A DNA stretch of 13,981 nucleotides from Deltaproteobacteria bacterium (GCA_016218095.1 JACREV010000121.1:1-13981), one strand, 5' to 3'; positions 1-7,887 are shown, counted from the first letter of the stretch. The notes: generated from the sequence alone by a model not told the origin. Made by a program: numbers and translations.

Positions 1-2
1 GG

Positions 3-1835
3 TACAGCGCGCCCGTTCCGCCTTCGGCTGCCGCCGACCCCCGGAGAAAGACTTTAAGGGAGAGGAGCATCGGCGCGGAGACCGTCCGCATCTCGACGGA
101 CAAGCTCGGCGCGCTCCTCCTCGAGGCCGAGGAGATGATACCGGTGAAGCTCGCCGCGAGGAAGGAGGCGGGCGGCTTGAACGAGCTCGCCTCCATGGTC
201 GAGGAGCTTAAATCCAGGTGGACCACGGCCGTAAGGGACGTTCTATCGGCGCACTTTGCCGCCTCCGCCGCAAAGGACCCCGGGCAGGCCCTCTCGTCCT
301 CAAGGCTCCAGGAGTTCTTCAACTGGGGCGAGACGCACATAAGGCAGATAGAAAAAAAGGCCCGCGACTCCCAGAGGCGCGCCTCTGCCAACTCGAAGGC
401 GCTCGAGAGGCGAGTGGACTCCATCCTCGGGGACATGAAGGGCGCGATGATGCTCCCGTTCTCAACGCTCCTCGAGAGCTTCCCGCTCCTCGTCCGGGAC
501 ATGGCCTCATCCGAAGGCAAGGAGGCGGACTTCATCGCGGAGGGGGAGACGGTCGAGATAGACAGGAGGATACTCGAGGAGATGAAGGACGCGCTCATTC
601 ATCTCGTCAGGAACTCCGTGGGCCACGGGATAGAGCGCCCGGCCGAGCGCGAGGTCTTCAAAAAACCGAGACGGGCGACTGTAAAGATAAGTGTAGCGCA
701 CCTCGACGGGAACAGGGCCGAGATCACCGTCTCGGACGACGGCGCGGGCATAGACGCGCAGAAGGTAAGGGAGGCCGCCTTGAAGTCCGGCCTCGTCACG
801 GGGGAAGAGGCCAGGGCGTTGACTAACGAAGAGGCGCTCCCGCTCATATACGCCTCGGGCGTATCGACGTCCCCGATAATAACCGACATCTCGGGCAGGG
901 GATTGGGGCTCGCGATAGTCAGGGAGAAGGTCGAAAGGCTCGGCGGGTCGATCGCGCTTGAGACCGCCAAGGGCGCGGGCGCCGCATTCAGGATAACCCT
1001 CCCCCTGACGGTCGCGACGTTCCGCGGGGTGCTCGTGGAGACGGACGGGCACACGCTCATAATCCCCACGGCATCGATCGACCGGACGCTCCGGGTCCGC
1101 CGCAGCGATATAAAGACCGTCGAAGGCAAAGAGACGATCACCATAGGGGGCGAGCCCCTCTCTTTCGTCTGGCTCGGCGCCGCTCTCGAACTGCCTCGCA
1201 AGAAAAGGAAGACCGACCCCGGCTCATTCGCCACCGTGATAGTCATATCCTCCGGGGAAAAGACCATAGCATTCGGTGTGGACTCCCTCATCGACGAGCA
1301 GGAGGTCCTCGTAAAGGGGCTCGGTAGACAGCTCGGAAGGGTGAGGAACATCTCCGGCGCCGCCATACTCGGGACAGGGAGACCGGTCCCGATAATAAAC
1401 GTCCCGGACCTCATGAGGTCCGCCGTGAAGGCAAGGGCGGAGGCCCCGGCCCCGGCCTTCGAATCCGAAAGGACGAGGTCGGTCCTCGTCGTCGAGGACT
1501 CCATCACATCGAGGATGCTCCTCAAGAACATCCTCGAAGGGGCCGGCTACATCGTAAAGACCGCCGTCGACGGGCTCGACGCCATCTCGCTGCTCAAGAC
1601 CGAGAGCTTCGATCTCGTCATCTCCGACATAGAGATGCCGAGGATGAACGGGTTCGAGCTGACCGGGAGGATCAGGGCGATGAAGGAGCTCTCGGCGCTC
1701 CCCGTCGTGCTCGTAACGGCCCTGGAGTCCAGAGAGGATAGAGAACGGGGCATAGAGGCCGGGGCGAACGCCTATATCGTGAAGAGCAGTTTCAACCAGT
1801 CCAACCTCCTCGATGTAGTCGGCAAGCTCGTATGA
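3..1835 (+). CDS. cheA: Hybrid chemotaxis histidine kinase CheA with C-terminal receiver (5'-truncated)
   Basis: The frame is open from base 3 and has no start in the window, so the N-terminal HPt (P1) part is missing. Residues are counted from the internal Met at 135. Just before it is the typical CheA start of the dimerisation domain (ETVRISTDKLGALLLEAEEM). An unusually long helical P3 region follows (about 1-135). The ATPase domain has N-box HLVRN (N160), DDGAG (201-205) and GRGLGL (254-259). A CheW-like domain spans about 290-430 and a receiver about 448-566, with phospho-acceptor D498 in ISDIEMP and K550. It would autophosphorylate on the missing HPt histidine and pass phosphate to receivers and CheB. 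The fused receiver recalls FrzE-type kinases of alternative chemosensory systems. It ends 123 bp before cheB on the same strand. The family call is firm; the signal and output are unknown. Confidence 0.95.
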   Translation, partial: YSAPVPPSAAADPRRKTLRERSIGAETVRISTDKLGALLLEAEEMIPVKLAARKEAGGLNELASMVEELKSRWTTAVRDVLSAHFAASAAKDPGQALSSSRLQEFFNWGETHIRQIEKKARDSQRRASANSKALERRVDSILGDMKGAMMLPFSTLLESFPLLVRDMASSEGKEADFIAEGETVEIDRRILEEMKDALIHLVRNSVGHGIERPAEREVFKKPRRATVKISVAHLDGNRAEITVSDDGAGIDAQKVREAALKSGLVTGEEARALTNEEALPLIYASGVSTSPIITDISGRGLGLAIVREKVERLGGSIALETAKGAGAAFRITLPLTVATFRGVLVETDGHTLIIPTASIDRTLRVRRSDIKTVEGKETITIGGEPLSFVWLGAALELPRKKRKTDPGSFATVIVISSGEKTIAFGVDSLIDEQEVLVKGLGRQLGRVRNISGAAILGTGRPVPIINVPDLMRSAVKARAEAPAPAFESERTRSVLVVEDSITSRMLLKNILEGAGYIVKTAVDGLDAISLLKTESFDLVISDIEMPRMNGFELTGRIRAMKELSALPVVLVTALESREDRERGIEAGANAYIVKSSFNQSNLLDVVGKLV

Positions 1836-1897
1836 AGCCGGGCCGGAGGGGACGGGATTTATTTCCAGTTTAATATTTTTCCCATGCCGTGTAATTT

Positions 1898-1910
1898 CTG
1901 TTGACAACAG
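1898..1910. promoter_or_regulatory. Operator-like palindrome containing a perfect -35 hexamer upstream of cheB
   Basis: CTGTTG-A-CAACAG is a perfect 6+6 inverted repeat in the 123-bp cheA-cheB gap. It contains TTGACA at 1901-1906, the consensus sigma70 -35 box. The matching -10 is poor: the hexamer 17 bp downstream is GTCAAT, and a TGTTATTTA extended-type element at 1935-1943 is too far away. The gap also contains an AT-rich run at 1869-1880. This may be a promoter with an overlapping regulator site for cheB and the hybrid kinase, but it is inference from a short motif. Confidence 0.3.
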
Positions 1911-1958
1911 GCGCCCCGAAATGGTCAATTCAGCTGTTATTTAAAACAGGGTACACCT

Positions 1959-3002
1959 TTGATAACGGTTTTGATAGTCGACGACTCCGCGGTCGCGCGG
2001 CAGCACATAAGGCACATACTCGAGTCCGACCCGGAGGTGCGTGTAATAGGCACTGCGAACGACGGCGAGGACGCCGTCGAGTTGCTCAAGGAGCGCACCC
2101 CTGACGTCGTCACGATGGACATAAACATGCCCGGCATGAACGGCCACGAGGCGACGCGCATTATAATGGAGACCAACCCGGTCCCCATAGTGATAGTCAG
2201 CGCGAGCTACGACCGCTCGGACGTCGAGAAGTCGTTCCGGGCCATGGAGGCCGGGGCGGTCGCGATACTCGAGAAACCCGCGGGCCCTGGACACCCCGAC
2301 TTCGAGTCGGCGTCCAGAGAGCTCCTTAGGACCGTAAAGCTCATGAGCGAGGTCCGGGTCGTAAGGAGATGGCGTTCGGGGAGGCACGCCCAGCCGCGGG
2401 CCGACTCCGAAACCGCGGTTAAAAGTCCGAGGCTCGTGGTCATAGGCGCCTCCACGGGGGGCCCGCCGGTAATACAAACGATACTCTCGGGGCTTAAGCC
2501 CGGCTTCAAGGCCCCGGTCATGATAGTCCAGCACATAGCAAAGGGGTTCATAGAGGGCATGGCCGAGTGGCTCTCCAATGAGACGGGGCTCCCCATAAGC
2601 ATAGCCTTTGACGGGGAGACGCTCAAACCAGGCCGCGTATATTTCGGCCCCGACGGATGCCACTTCGGCGTAGAGAACGGCGGGAGGGTCGCCCTCAGCA
2701 AGGCCCCTCCGGAGAACGGCATAAGGCCCTCTGTTGCGCACCTCTTCCGCTCGGCCATGGCGGCATACGGCTCTGACGCGGTCGGCATACTCTTGACCGG
2801 CATGGGCAAGGACGGCGCGGCGGAGCTCAAGCTGATGCGCGAGCGCGGCGCGCTCACCATAGTCCAGGACAAGGAAAGCTCGGTCATCTACGGCATGCCG
2901 GGCGAGGCGGTGAGGCTCGACGGGGCTACACTCGTGCTCCCGCCCGAGCGGATCGCTTACAGGCTCGCCTCCCTCATCGGGGCGAACGGTCAGTCAAACT
3001 GA
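1959..3002 (+). CDS. cheB: CheB: chemoreceptor glutamate methylesterase / glutamine deamidase
   Basis: A 347-residue protein of normal CheB length. It removes methyl groups from chemoreceptor glutamates to reset sensitivity, and is activated by CheA phosphorylation. The N-terminal receiver (1-125) has the acidic pair near IVDDS, phospho-acceptor D54 in TMDINMPGMNG and K106. After a basic linker the catalytic domain (about 157-342) shows all three triad residues: S165 in GASTGGP, H192 in IVQHIAKGF and D285 in GMGKDGA. The start is TTG, chosen because the receiver begins immediately (MITVLIVDDS) and AGG lies 8 nt upstream. No ATG lies nearby in frame. It ends 9 bp before the GTG/ATG of the next gene, so the two are very likely cotranscribed. 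Confidence 0.97.
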   Translation: MITVLIVDDSAVARQHIRHILESDPEVRVIGTANDGEDAVELLKERTPDVVTMDINMPGMNGHEATRIIMETNPVPIVIVSASYDRSDVEKSFRAMEAGAVAILEKPAGPGHPDFESASRELLRTVKLMSEVRVVRRWRSGRHAQPRADSETAVKSPRLVVIGASTGGPPVIQTILSGLKPGFKAPVMIVQHIAKGFIEGMAEWLSNETGLPISIAFDGETLKPGRVYFGPDGCHFGVENGGRVALSKAPPENGIRPSVAHLFRSAMAAYGSDAVGILLTGMGKDGAAELKLMRERGALTIVQDKESSVIYGMPGEAVRLDGATLVLPPERIAYRLASLIGANGQSN

Positions 3003-3014
3003 AAGGCAGCAGTG

Positions 3015-5822
3015 ATGAACGAAACAGGGTACATACTCGTCGTCGAGGACTCGAAGACACAGGCCAGACAGCTCGAGGAATCGTTGAAGCCGCTCGGGTA
3101 CGGGGTCTCCCTCGCCTATAACGGCAAGGAGGCGCTCGATATCATGCGGCTCCAAAGGCCGACCCTCGTCATAGCCGACATACTCATGCCGGAGCTCGAC
3201 GGGTTCCAGCTCTGCAAGATAATAAAGGCCGACGACAAGCTCAAGGAAGTCCCGGTCGTCCTCATCACCCAGCTCTCGGACCCGCACGAGATAGTGCGCG
3301 GCATGGAGTGCGGCGCCGACGACTTCATCGTGAAACCCTACAACGAAGACTTTCTCCTCACAAGGATCCAATCGATCCTCAAGGTCAAGTCGGAAGAGCA
3401 CGAGGCGGCCAAAGAGGTCGTCATACTCGTCGTGGAGGACAGCCCCACGCAGGCCGAGCAGTTGCAGTTCATGCTCCAGGAGAACGGCTACACCGTCCAC
3501 CTCGCCTCGAACGGGCAGGAGGGGCTCGAGGCGGCCAGAAGGCTCAAGCCCACCATCATCATAAGCGACATACTGATGCCGGTGATGAACGGGTACGAGT
3601 TCGCCTACGAGATAAAACACGACCCCGAGCTCAAGAAGACCCCGGTAATACTCGTCACCTCGCTCCTGGACACCAAGGAAGTCGTCCGCAAGGCCTCGGT
3701 CGTGGCGGACGGCTATTTCACCAAGCCCTTTGACGACAGGTATCTGCTCTCCAAGGTGGAGGCGATCCTCGCCGCCTCAAGGCTGGGGGCCGAGGGCGAG
3801 ACCGAGAAGCTCGACGTCTCCTTCGCGGGCGAGCATTACGCCATTGCTTCCGGCAGGAGGCAGATCCTCACCTTCCTCCTCTCCATATACGAAAACGCGG
3901 TCCTGCAGAACAGGGACCTTATCCTCATGCAGAGGGAGCTCCAGCTCCTTAACGAACAGCTCGAGGAGCGCGTCATAGAGAGGACCCGCCAGCTCAAGGC
4001 CTCTGAGGCCAAGTACCGGACCCTCCTTGAGACGAGCGCCGACGCGATAGTCGTCGCCGGTCTCGCGGGGACCGTCCATTTCGCGAACAAGGCCGCCGAA
4101 TCCCTTTTCGGCCTAAGGTCCGAAGAGCTTATCGACAAGCCCTTCCTCGTCCCGGTCGTCGAGAGCGGCATACGGGACATAGAGATCATAAGGAAGAACG
4201 GGGAGAAGGCCATAGCGGAGATGCGCGCGGTAAAGACCACGTGGGGAGAAGAAGAAGCGTATCTCGCCACCTTCAGGGAGATAACTTCCAGGAAGCGCAT
4301 GGAGGAGGAGCTCCGGGAGAGCGAGGAGAACTTCAGGGCCCTTGCGGACAACGCCAACGACGGCATCGTCATCACGGCCGGGGCCTCGGGCGCGATAGCC
4401 TACGCCAACAGGCGTTTCGCGGAGATGTCCGGACACACGGTCGATGAGCTCCATGACCTCAGCATAAGCGGGCTCTTGAGCCCTAACGACACCGTGGACA
4501 ATGGCAGTTTTTTCAAGGATTTGCTAGAGGGGGCGCACTACCTCGACCAGAAAGAGGTAAATATAAAGAAAAGAGGCGGACGGCTCCCCGTGGAGCTCGT
4601 CGCCTCCCGCACGCTCTGGCACGGCCACAGCGCCTTAATCATAATACTCCGCGACATCGCCGAGAGAAAAAAGCGGGAGGAGGAGATCCTCAAGGCGTCC
4701 AAGCTCGAGTCCCTGGGCACGCTCGCCGGCGGGATAGCGCACGACTTCAACAACCTCCTTACCGGCATCATGGGGAACGTGTCGATAGCGCGCATGCTCG
4801 CCGGCCGCGACGAGCGGATAAGGAAGGCGCTCACCGACGCCGAGAACGCCTCGATCAGGGCAAAGGACCTGACGCACCAGCTCCTTACCTTTGCCCGGGG
4901 CGGGGCCCCGGTCAAGAAGCTCGCCTCCGTAGCGCAGGTAATAAAGGAATCCGCCGCGTTTTCCGTGCGCGGCTCGAATATACGCTGCGACCTGGACGTC
5001 CCGGAGAACCTCCATCCCATTGAGATAGACGAGGGGCAGATAAGCCAGGTCATCCACAACCTCATCATCAACTCCGAGCAGGCGATGCCCGACGGCGGCG
5101 TCATCGGGGTGAAGGCCGAAAACGTCACGGTCGACCTTGCCGACAACCTGCCCCTGTCGCCGGGCCGGTTCGTCAAGATCACGGTCAGCGACACCGGCGT
5201 CGGGATCCCGCCGGAGGTCATCTCGAAGATATTCGACCCTTACTTCACCACGAAGGATGAGGGCTCGGGGCTGGGGCTTGCGACCGTATACTCCATCATA
5301 AAGAACCACGGCGGCTTTGTCACCCTTGAGTCCACGGTAGGGGCCGGCACGTCCTTTTACTTATACCTCCCGGCAACCGAGGGCAAGTCCCAGCCCTCTG
5401 AAAAGGCGGCGGAGAAGACCGGCACCGTCCCGGGCTCCGGCAGGATACTCATCATGGACGACGAGGAGATAGTCCGCGACGCGGCCGGCGCGATACTTAC
5501 CGAGCTCGGCTACGAAGTCGCCTTCGCCGGCGACGGAGAAGAGGCGATAGAGGCGTACAAGGGGGGACTGGCCTCGGGCAGGCCCTACGACGCCGTCATA
5601 ATGGACCTCACTATCCCCGCGGGCATGGGCGGCAAAGAGGCGATAAAGAAGTTGCTCGAGATAGACCCCTCCGCGCGCGCGATCGTCTCGAGCGGGTACT
5701 CGAACGACTCCATCATGTCCGAGTTCGCAAAATACGGCTTCGCGGCGGTCATCGCCAAGCCGTACCGGATATCAGACTTGAGCCAGACCGTGCACAGGGT
5801 CATCTACTCCAGGAAGCCCTGA
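3015..5822 (+). CDS. Hybrid sensor histidine kinase, REC-REC-PAS-PAS-HisKA-HATPase-REC
   Basis: A cytoplasmic multi-domain kinase with no membrane segment visible. A GTG at 3012 would add one residue; the ATG at 3015 sits 8 nt after AAAGG and is preferred. Positions below count from the GTG. REC1 spans about 7-125 (D56, K108) and REC2 about 136-255 (D186, K238). A linker with GEHYAIASGRRQILTFLL and a coiled coil (300-335) follow. PAS domains are at about 335-430 and 440-550. The HisKA has H577 in GIAHDFNN, the form common in NtrB-like/HPK4 kinases. The ATPase domain has N687, DTGVG, FDPYF and GSGLGL (752-757 region). REC3 spans about 811-930 (D865, K916). It lies directly behind cheB, so it probably receives phosphate from CheA on the N-terminal receivers. 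That link is inferred from position; the sensed signal and output are unknown. Confidence 0.93.
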   Translation: MNETGYILVVEDSKTQARQLEESLKPLGYGVSLAYNGKEALDIMRLQRPTLVIADILMPELDGFQLCKIIKADDKLKEVPVVLITQLSDPHEIVRGMECGADDFIVKPYNEDFLLTRIQSILKVKSEEHEAAKEVVILVVEDSPTQAEQLQFMLQENGYTVHLASNGQEGLEAARRLKPTIIISDILMPVMNGYEFAYEIKHDPELKKTPVILVTSLLDTKEVVRKASVVADGYFTKPFDDRYLLSKVEAILAASRLGAEGETEKLDVSFAGEHYAIASGRRQILTFLLSIYENAVLQNRDLILMQRELQLLNEQLEERVIERTRQLKASEAKYRTLLETSADAIVVAGLAGTVHFANKAAESLFGLRSEELIDKPFLVPVVESGIRDIEIIRKNGEKAIAEMRAVKTTWGEEEAYLATFREITSRKRMEEELRESEENFRALADNANDGIVITAGASGAIAYANRRFAEMSGHTVDELHDLSISGLLSPNDTVDNGSFFKDLLEGAHYLDQKEVNIKKRGGRLPVELVASRTLWHGHSALIIILRDIAERKKREEEILKASKLESLGTLAGGIAHDFNNLLTGIMGNVSIARMLAGRDERIRKALTDAENASIRAKDLTHQLLTFARGGAPVKKLASVAQVIKESAAFSVRGSNIRCDLDVPENLHPIEIDEGQISQVIHNLIINSEQAMPDGGVIGVKAENVTVDLADNLPLSPGRFVKITVSDTGVGIPPEVISKIFDPYFTTKDEGSGLGLATVYSIIKNHGGFVTLESTVGAGTSFYLYLPATEGKSQPSEKAAEKTGTVPGSGRILIMDDEEIVRDAAGAILTELGYEVAFAGDGEEAIEAYKGGLASGRPYDAVIMDLTIPAGMGGKEAIKKLLEIDPSARAIVSSGYSNDSIMSEFAKYGFAAVIAKPYRISDLSQTVHRVIYSRKP

Positions 5823-5860
5823 GACCAGGCCTGCTCCCTTGGCCTTGAAGCCGCACCATT

Positions 5861-5880
5861 GCCGCACCGCGGCCCTTTTT
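5861..5880 (+). terminator. Short GC-rich hairpin with U-tract after the hybrid kinase
   Basis: GCCGC, loop ACC, GCGGC, then CC and five T. The stem is only 5 bp but all G-C, and it lies 39 bp after the kinase stop, which suits a weak intrinsic terminator closing the chemosensory transcript. Confidence 0.4.
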
Positions 5881-5944
5881 CCCCTCCCCTGCGGCCCGGA
5901 AGGGGGCTTTGGGTTTAAGCGCGTTCCGCCCCACAATTTTCCCC

Positions 5945-5973
5945 TTGATACGCCTCCCCGGAATGGTTATCAT
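5945..5973 (+). promoter_or_regulatory. Sigma70-like promoter of pyrE
   Basis: TTGATA (5945-5950), a 17-bp spacer and TATCAT (5968-5973) each match consensus at 5 of 6 positions. The predicted transcription start near 5980 leaves a leader of about 43 nt with AAGGAG (6009-6014) 8 nt ahead of the pyrE ATG. No clear attenuator hairpin is visible in this leader. Confidence 0.55.
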
Positions 5974-6022
5974 ATCGTATTAACGGCAGAGCAATGCATC
6001 GTCGATATAAGGAGCGCAAAGA

Positions 6023-6664
6023 ATGGACAGTCTCGATTATCAGGTAATGGACCAGGATTACAAACAGCATCTCCTTGAGATCATGTACGTGAGGTCGTTC
6101 AAGCATGACCCCGAGAACGGGTTTCTGCTTACGAGCGGCAAGAGGAGCGACGTATACATCGACGCCAAGAAGACGGTCTTGAGCGCGGAGGGCATGGAGC
6201 TCGTGGGTTACACCTTCTTCCACGAACTCAAGCTCGTGCCCGTAGACGGCGTAGGCGGCCTTACGCTCGGCGCCGACCCGATAGCGTACTCCGCGGCGCT
6301 CATCTCCACCATGAACGGCAAGGCCCTCGACGTCTTTATCGTGAGGAAAGAGCCGAAGAAGCACGGTACCATGCAGTTCATAGAGACGAACCTCCAGAGC
6401 GGCGCGGACGTCTGCATCATAGACGACGTCGTCACAACCGGCGGCTCGACGATTCAGGCCATACAGAGGGTGCGCGAGGCCGGGTTCAACGTGGTCAAGG
6501 TCCTCGCCCTCGTCGACAGGGAGGAAGGGGCGGCCGAGAACATCGAGAAGGAGACCGGGTGCACTCTACGCTCGATATTCACCAAGACCGACTTCCTCGA
6601 GCTCCACAAGAAGATGACCGAGAAGGACAAGAAGCCGAAGCCGCCGGAAAAGCCGGTATTCTAA
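6023..6664 (+). CDS. pyrE: Orotate phosphoribosyltransferase PyrE
   Basis: A 213-residue cytosolic enzyme that joins orotate to PRPP, giving OMP, step five of UMP synthesis. The PRPP-binding loop is CIIDDVVTTGGST (131-143). The catalytic lysine region is FIVRKEPKKHG (105-115). The N-terminal part GFLLTSGKRSDVYIDAKK (33-50) and GLTLGADPIAYS (79-90) are typical of the family. The length is normal. The C-terminal tail (about 197-213) is a lysine/proline-rich extension without a clear role. AAGGAG placed 8 nt upstream supports the ATG at 6023. The next gene, pyrF, performs the following reaction, so the pair forms a functional unit, although hairpins lie between them. Confidence 0.96.
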   Translation: MDSLDYQVMDQDYKQHLLEIMYVRSFKHDPENGFLLTSGKRSDVYIDAKKTVLSAEGMELVGYTFFHELKLVPVDGVGGLTLGADPIAYSAALISTMNGKALDVFIVRKEPKKHGTMQFIETNLQSGADVCIIDDVVTTGGSTIQAIQRVREAGFNVVKVLALVDREEGAAENIEKETGCTLRSIFTKTDFLELHKKMTEKDKKPKPPEKPVF

Positions 6665-6670
6665 TATAGG

Positions 6671-6691
6671 CCCCTCTTTTCCAAAGAGGGG
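6671..6691. repeat. CCCCTCTTT hairpin repeat between pyrE and pyrF
   Basis: CCCCTCTTT, loop TCC, AAAGAGGGG is a perfect 9-bp inverted repeat, followed by GTGGGGAGATT. The same arms recur at 8014-8034. It is a dispersed palindromic element rather than a clean terminator, since no T-tract follows. Confidence 0.7.
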
Positions 6692-6718
6692 TGGGGAGAT
6701 TGAAAAGCGGATTCCGTA

Positions 6719-6750
6719 ATCCCCCTCAGCACCCCTTCAGGAAAGGGGGA
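6719..6750. repeat. CCCCCTTT-type palindromic repeat, inverted copy
   Basis: CCCCTT (6732-6737) and AAGGGG (6743-6748) form a hairpin, preceded by AATCCCCCTCAG. Read on the minus strand it matches the element at 8090-8120 (hairpin followed by GAGGGGGATT), so it belongs to the same family in reverse orientation. Confidence 0.6.
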
Positions 6751-6755
6751 GCGTT

Positions 6756-6764
6756 TGATATACT
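6756..6764 (+). promoter_or_regulatory. Possible extended -10 promoter for pyrF
   Basis: TGATATACT reads as TG-N-TATACT, an extended -10 element. The -35 position holds only TTCAGG (about half consensus). The predicted start, near 6771, would fall inside the palindrome at 6767-6794, so the transcript would begin with part of that hairpin. Weakly supported. Confidence 0.3.
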
Positions 6765-6766
6765 AC

Positions 6767-6798
6767 GAGGGAAGCCTTGCGCAAGGCTTCCCTCTTTT
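6767..6798 (+). terminator. Perfect 28-bp palindrome with T-tract ahead of pyrF (terminator or attenuator)
   Basis: GAGGGAAGCCTTGC is followed immediately by its exact reverse complement, then TTTT. It ends 26 nt before the pyrF ATG and lies within the pyrE-pyrF gap. It can act as an intrinsic terminator after pyrE, or as an attenuator controlling how much pyrF is made. No leader peptide or UTP-sensing element is evident. Confidence 0.6.
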
Positions 6799-6824
6799 GT
6801 ATCCCGGTGCCGGAGACAGACCAG

Positions 6825-7547
6825 ATGGAAGCTAAAAAAAGGATAATCTTCGCGCTCGATGTGCAGACGGTCGCAGAGGCCGAGGCCTTCGCGGCACTCT
6901 TAAAGGACCACGTCGGGGTCTTCAAGATAGGGCTTGAGCTATTCGTCGCGTGCGGCCCGGCGGTAGTCGAGGCGGTAAGAAAAAAGGCGCCCGGGTGCGG
7001 CATCTTCCTCGATCTCAAGCTCCACGACATACCCGAGACGATCAAGGGCGCGATGAGGTCGGCCTCAACGCTCGGCGCGGATTTCGTGACGGTGCACACG
7101 AACGACGGCTCTTCGCTGTTAAAGGCCGCGGTAGAGGCTGGCGGCGCTTCCAGGATACTTGGCGTGACGGTGTTGACGAGCCTTTCCGCCGATGCCCTTA
7201 AAGAAGCGGGTATCGATATAGCAAAATTCAAAGACCCTTCGGACCTCGTTTTGCAGAGGGCGAGTGTCGCGCGGATGGCCGGGTGCGCGGGGATCGTCTG
7301 CTCGGCTGAGGAGGCGGCGCTTGTAAGGAAGGAGTTCGGCCCGGACTTCCTCATAGTGACGCCGGGGATAAGGTCAGAGGGCGACGCGGTCGGTGACCAG
7401 AAGAGGGTCGCGACCCCTTATGAAGCGATACGGAACGGGGCGGACTACATCGTCGTCGGCAGACCCATCAGAAAGGCCCCGGACCCGGTAAAGGCGGCGG
7501 AGAGGATAGCGGCAGAGATCGAGAGGGCGCTTAAGGAGAGGGGTTAG
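6825..7547 (+). CDS. pyrF: Orotidine 5'-phosphate decarboxylase PyrF
   Basis: A 240-residue enzyme that decarboxylates OMP to UMP, the final step of de novo pyrimidine synthesis. The start is set at ATG 6825 because GGAG lies 9 nt upstream and the family N-terminus (RIIFALDV) begins at once. A longer reading from TTG 6777 would start inside a palindrome and add 16 atypical residues. Substrate-binding D12 is in FALD and K34 in FKIG. The catalytic charged network D63-K65-D68 is in FLDLKLHD. VTPGIR (about 178-183) and R213 in VVGRPI bind phosphate. The length matches the short bacterial form. It is followed 26 bp later by a strong terminator. Confidence 0.96.
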   Translation: MEAKKRIIFALDVQTVAEAEAFAALLKDHVGVFKIGLELFVACGPAVVEAVRKKAPGCGIFLDLKLHDIPETIKGAMRSASTLGADFVTVHTNDGSSLLKAAVEAGGASRILGVTVLTSLSADALKEAGIDIAKFKDPSDLVLQRASVARMAGCAGIVCSAEEAALVRKEFGPDFLIVTPGIRSEGDAVGDQKRVATPYEAIRNGADYIVVGRPIRKAPDPVKAAERIAAEIERALKERG

Positions 7548-7572
7548 GCGCGTTCGGATATGTGAAATTTGC

Positions 7573-7603
7573 AAAAGGCGGGGTGAAAGCCCCGCCTTTT
7601 TTT
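7573..7603 (+). terminator. Strong intrinsic terminator after pyrF
   Basis: AAAAGGCGGGG, loop TGAAAG, CCCCGCCTTTT and three more T. The 11-bp stem with a run of seven T on the plus strand is a textbook rho-independent terminator. Confidence 0.9.
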
Positions 7604-7633
7604 GTGTCCGGGCCAGATACAAAGGCCCCAAAC

Positions 7634-7654
7634 TGTCATTCCCGCAATTCCGCG
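7634..7654. repeat. Truncated GTCATTCCCG-type repeat
   Basis: TGTCATTCCCGCAATTCCGCG carries the left arm of the family whose fuller copies lie at 7888-7920 and 7940-7971. The GGGAATCCAG right arm is missing. Confidence 0.5.
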
Positions 7655-7660
7655 TTTTTA

Positions 7661-7746
7661 TCCCCTCCCACTTGATGGGGGAGTGTTAGGGTGGGGGTGA
7701 AAAACTCCACCCTCCCCTTTGTCCCCTCCCGTCAAGGGAGGGGAGG
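7661..7746. repeat. Head-to-head pair of CCCCTCCC hairpin repeats
   Basis: The unit at 7661-7700 (TCCCCTCCCACTTGATGGGG core) is repeated in reverse at 7706-7746, where CCCCTCCC, loop GTCAA, GGGAGGGG forms a perfect 8-bp stem. The two units form an imperfect large inverted repeat of about 85 bp centred near 7703, with a small hairpin in each arm. Confidence 0.75.
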
Positions 7747-7760
7747 TTTCTTTTCTTTTG

Positions 7761-7799
7761 CCCTCTCTCCTTGTGGGAGAGGGCTGGGGTGAGGGGTGA
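7761..7799. repeat. CCCTCTCC...GGAGAGGGCTGGGGTGAGGG repeat
   Basis: CCCTCTCTCC-TTGT-GGGAGAGGG hairpin followed by CTGGGGTGAGGGG. This dispersed palindrome is common in proteobacterial and related genomes. A copy in the opposite orientation lies at 13063-13101. Confidence 0.75.
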
Positions 7800-7813
7800 G
7801 CGGGTCTTATCTA

Positions 7814-7847
7814 TCCCTCCTTGACAAGGAGGGGCCAGGGGAGGTCG
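7814..7847. repeat. CCCTCCTTG palindromic repeat
   Basis: CCCTCCTTG (7815-7823), A, CAAGGAGGG (7825-7833) is a perfect 9-bp inverted repeat, followed by GCCAGGGGAGGTC. It resembles the neighbouring CCCCTCCC family. Confidence 0.7.
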
Positions 7848-7887
7848 CCTTTTAACGACGACCCCTAAGTAGACCTTTTCATAAGAC

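Noticed and set aside
599..1531. Long minus-strand open frame opposite cheA
   Set aside because: It is a high-GC shadow frame. The plus strand encodes unmistakable CheA motifs over the same bases.
6777..6824. Longer pyrF start at TTG 6777
   Set aside because: It lies inside the perfect palindrome, adds residues atypical of the family and lacks a ribosome-binding site. ATG 6825 has GGAG at 9 nt and starts right at the conserved ALD strand.
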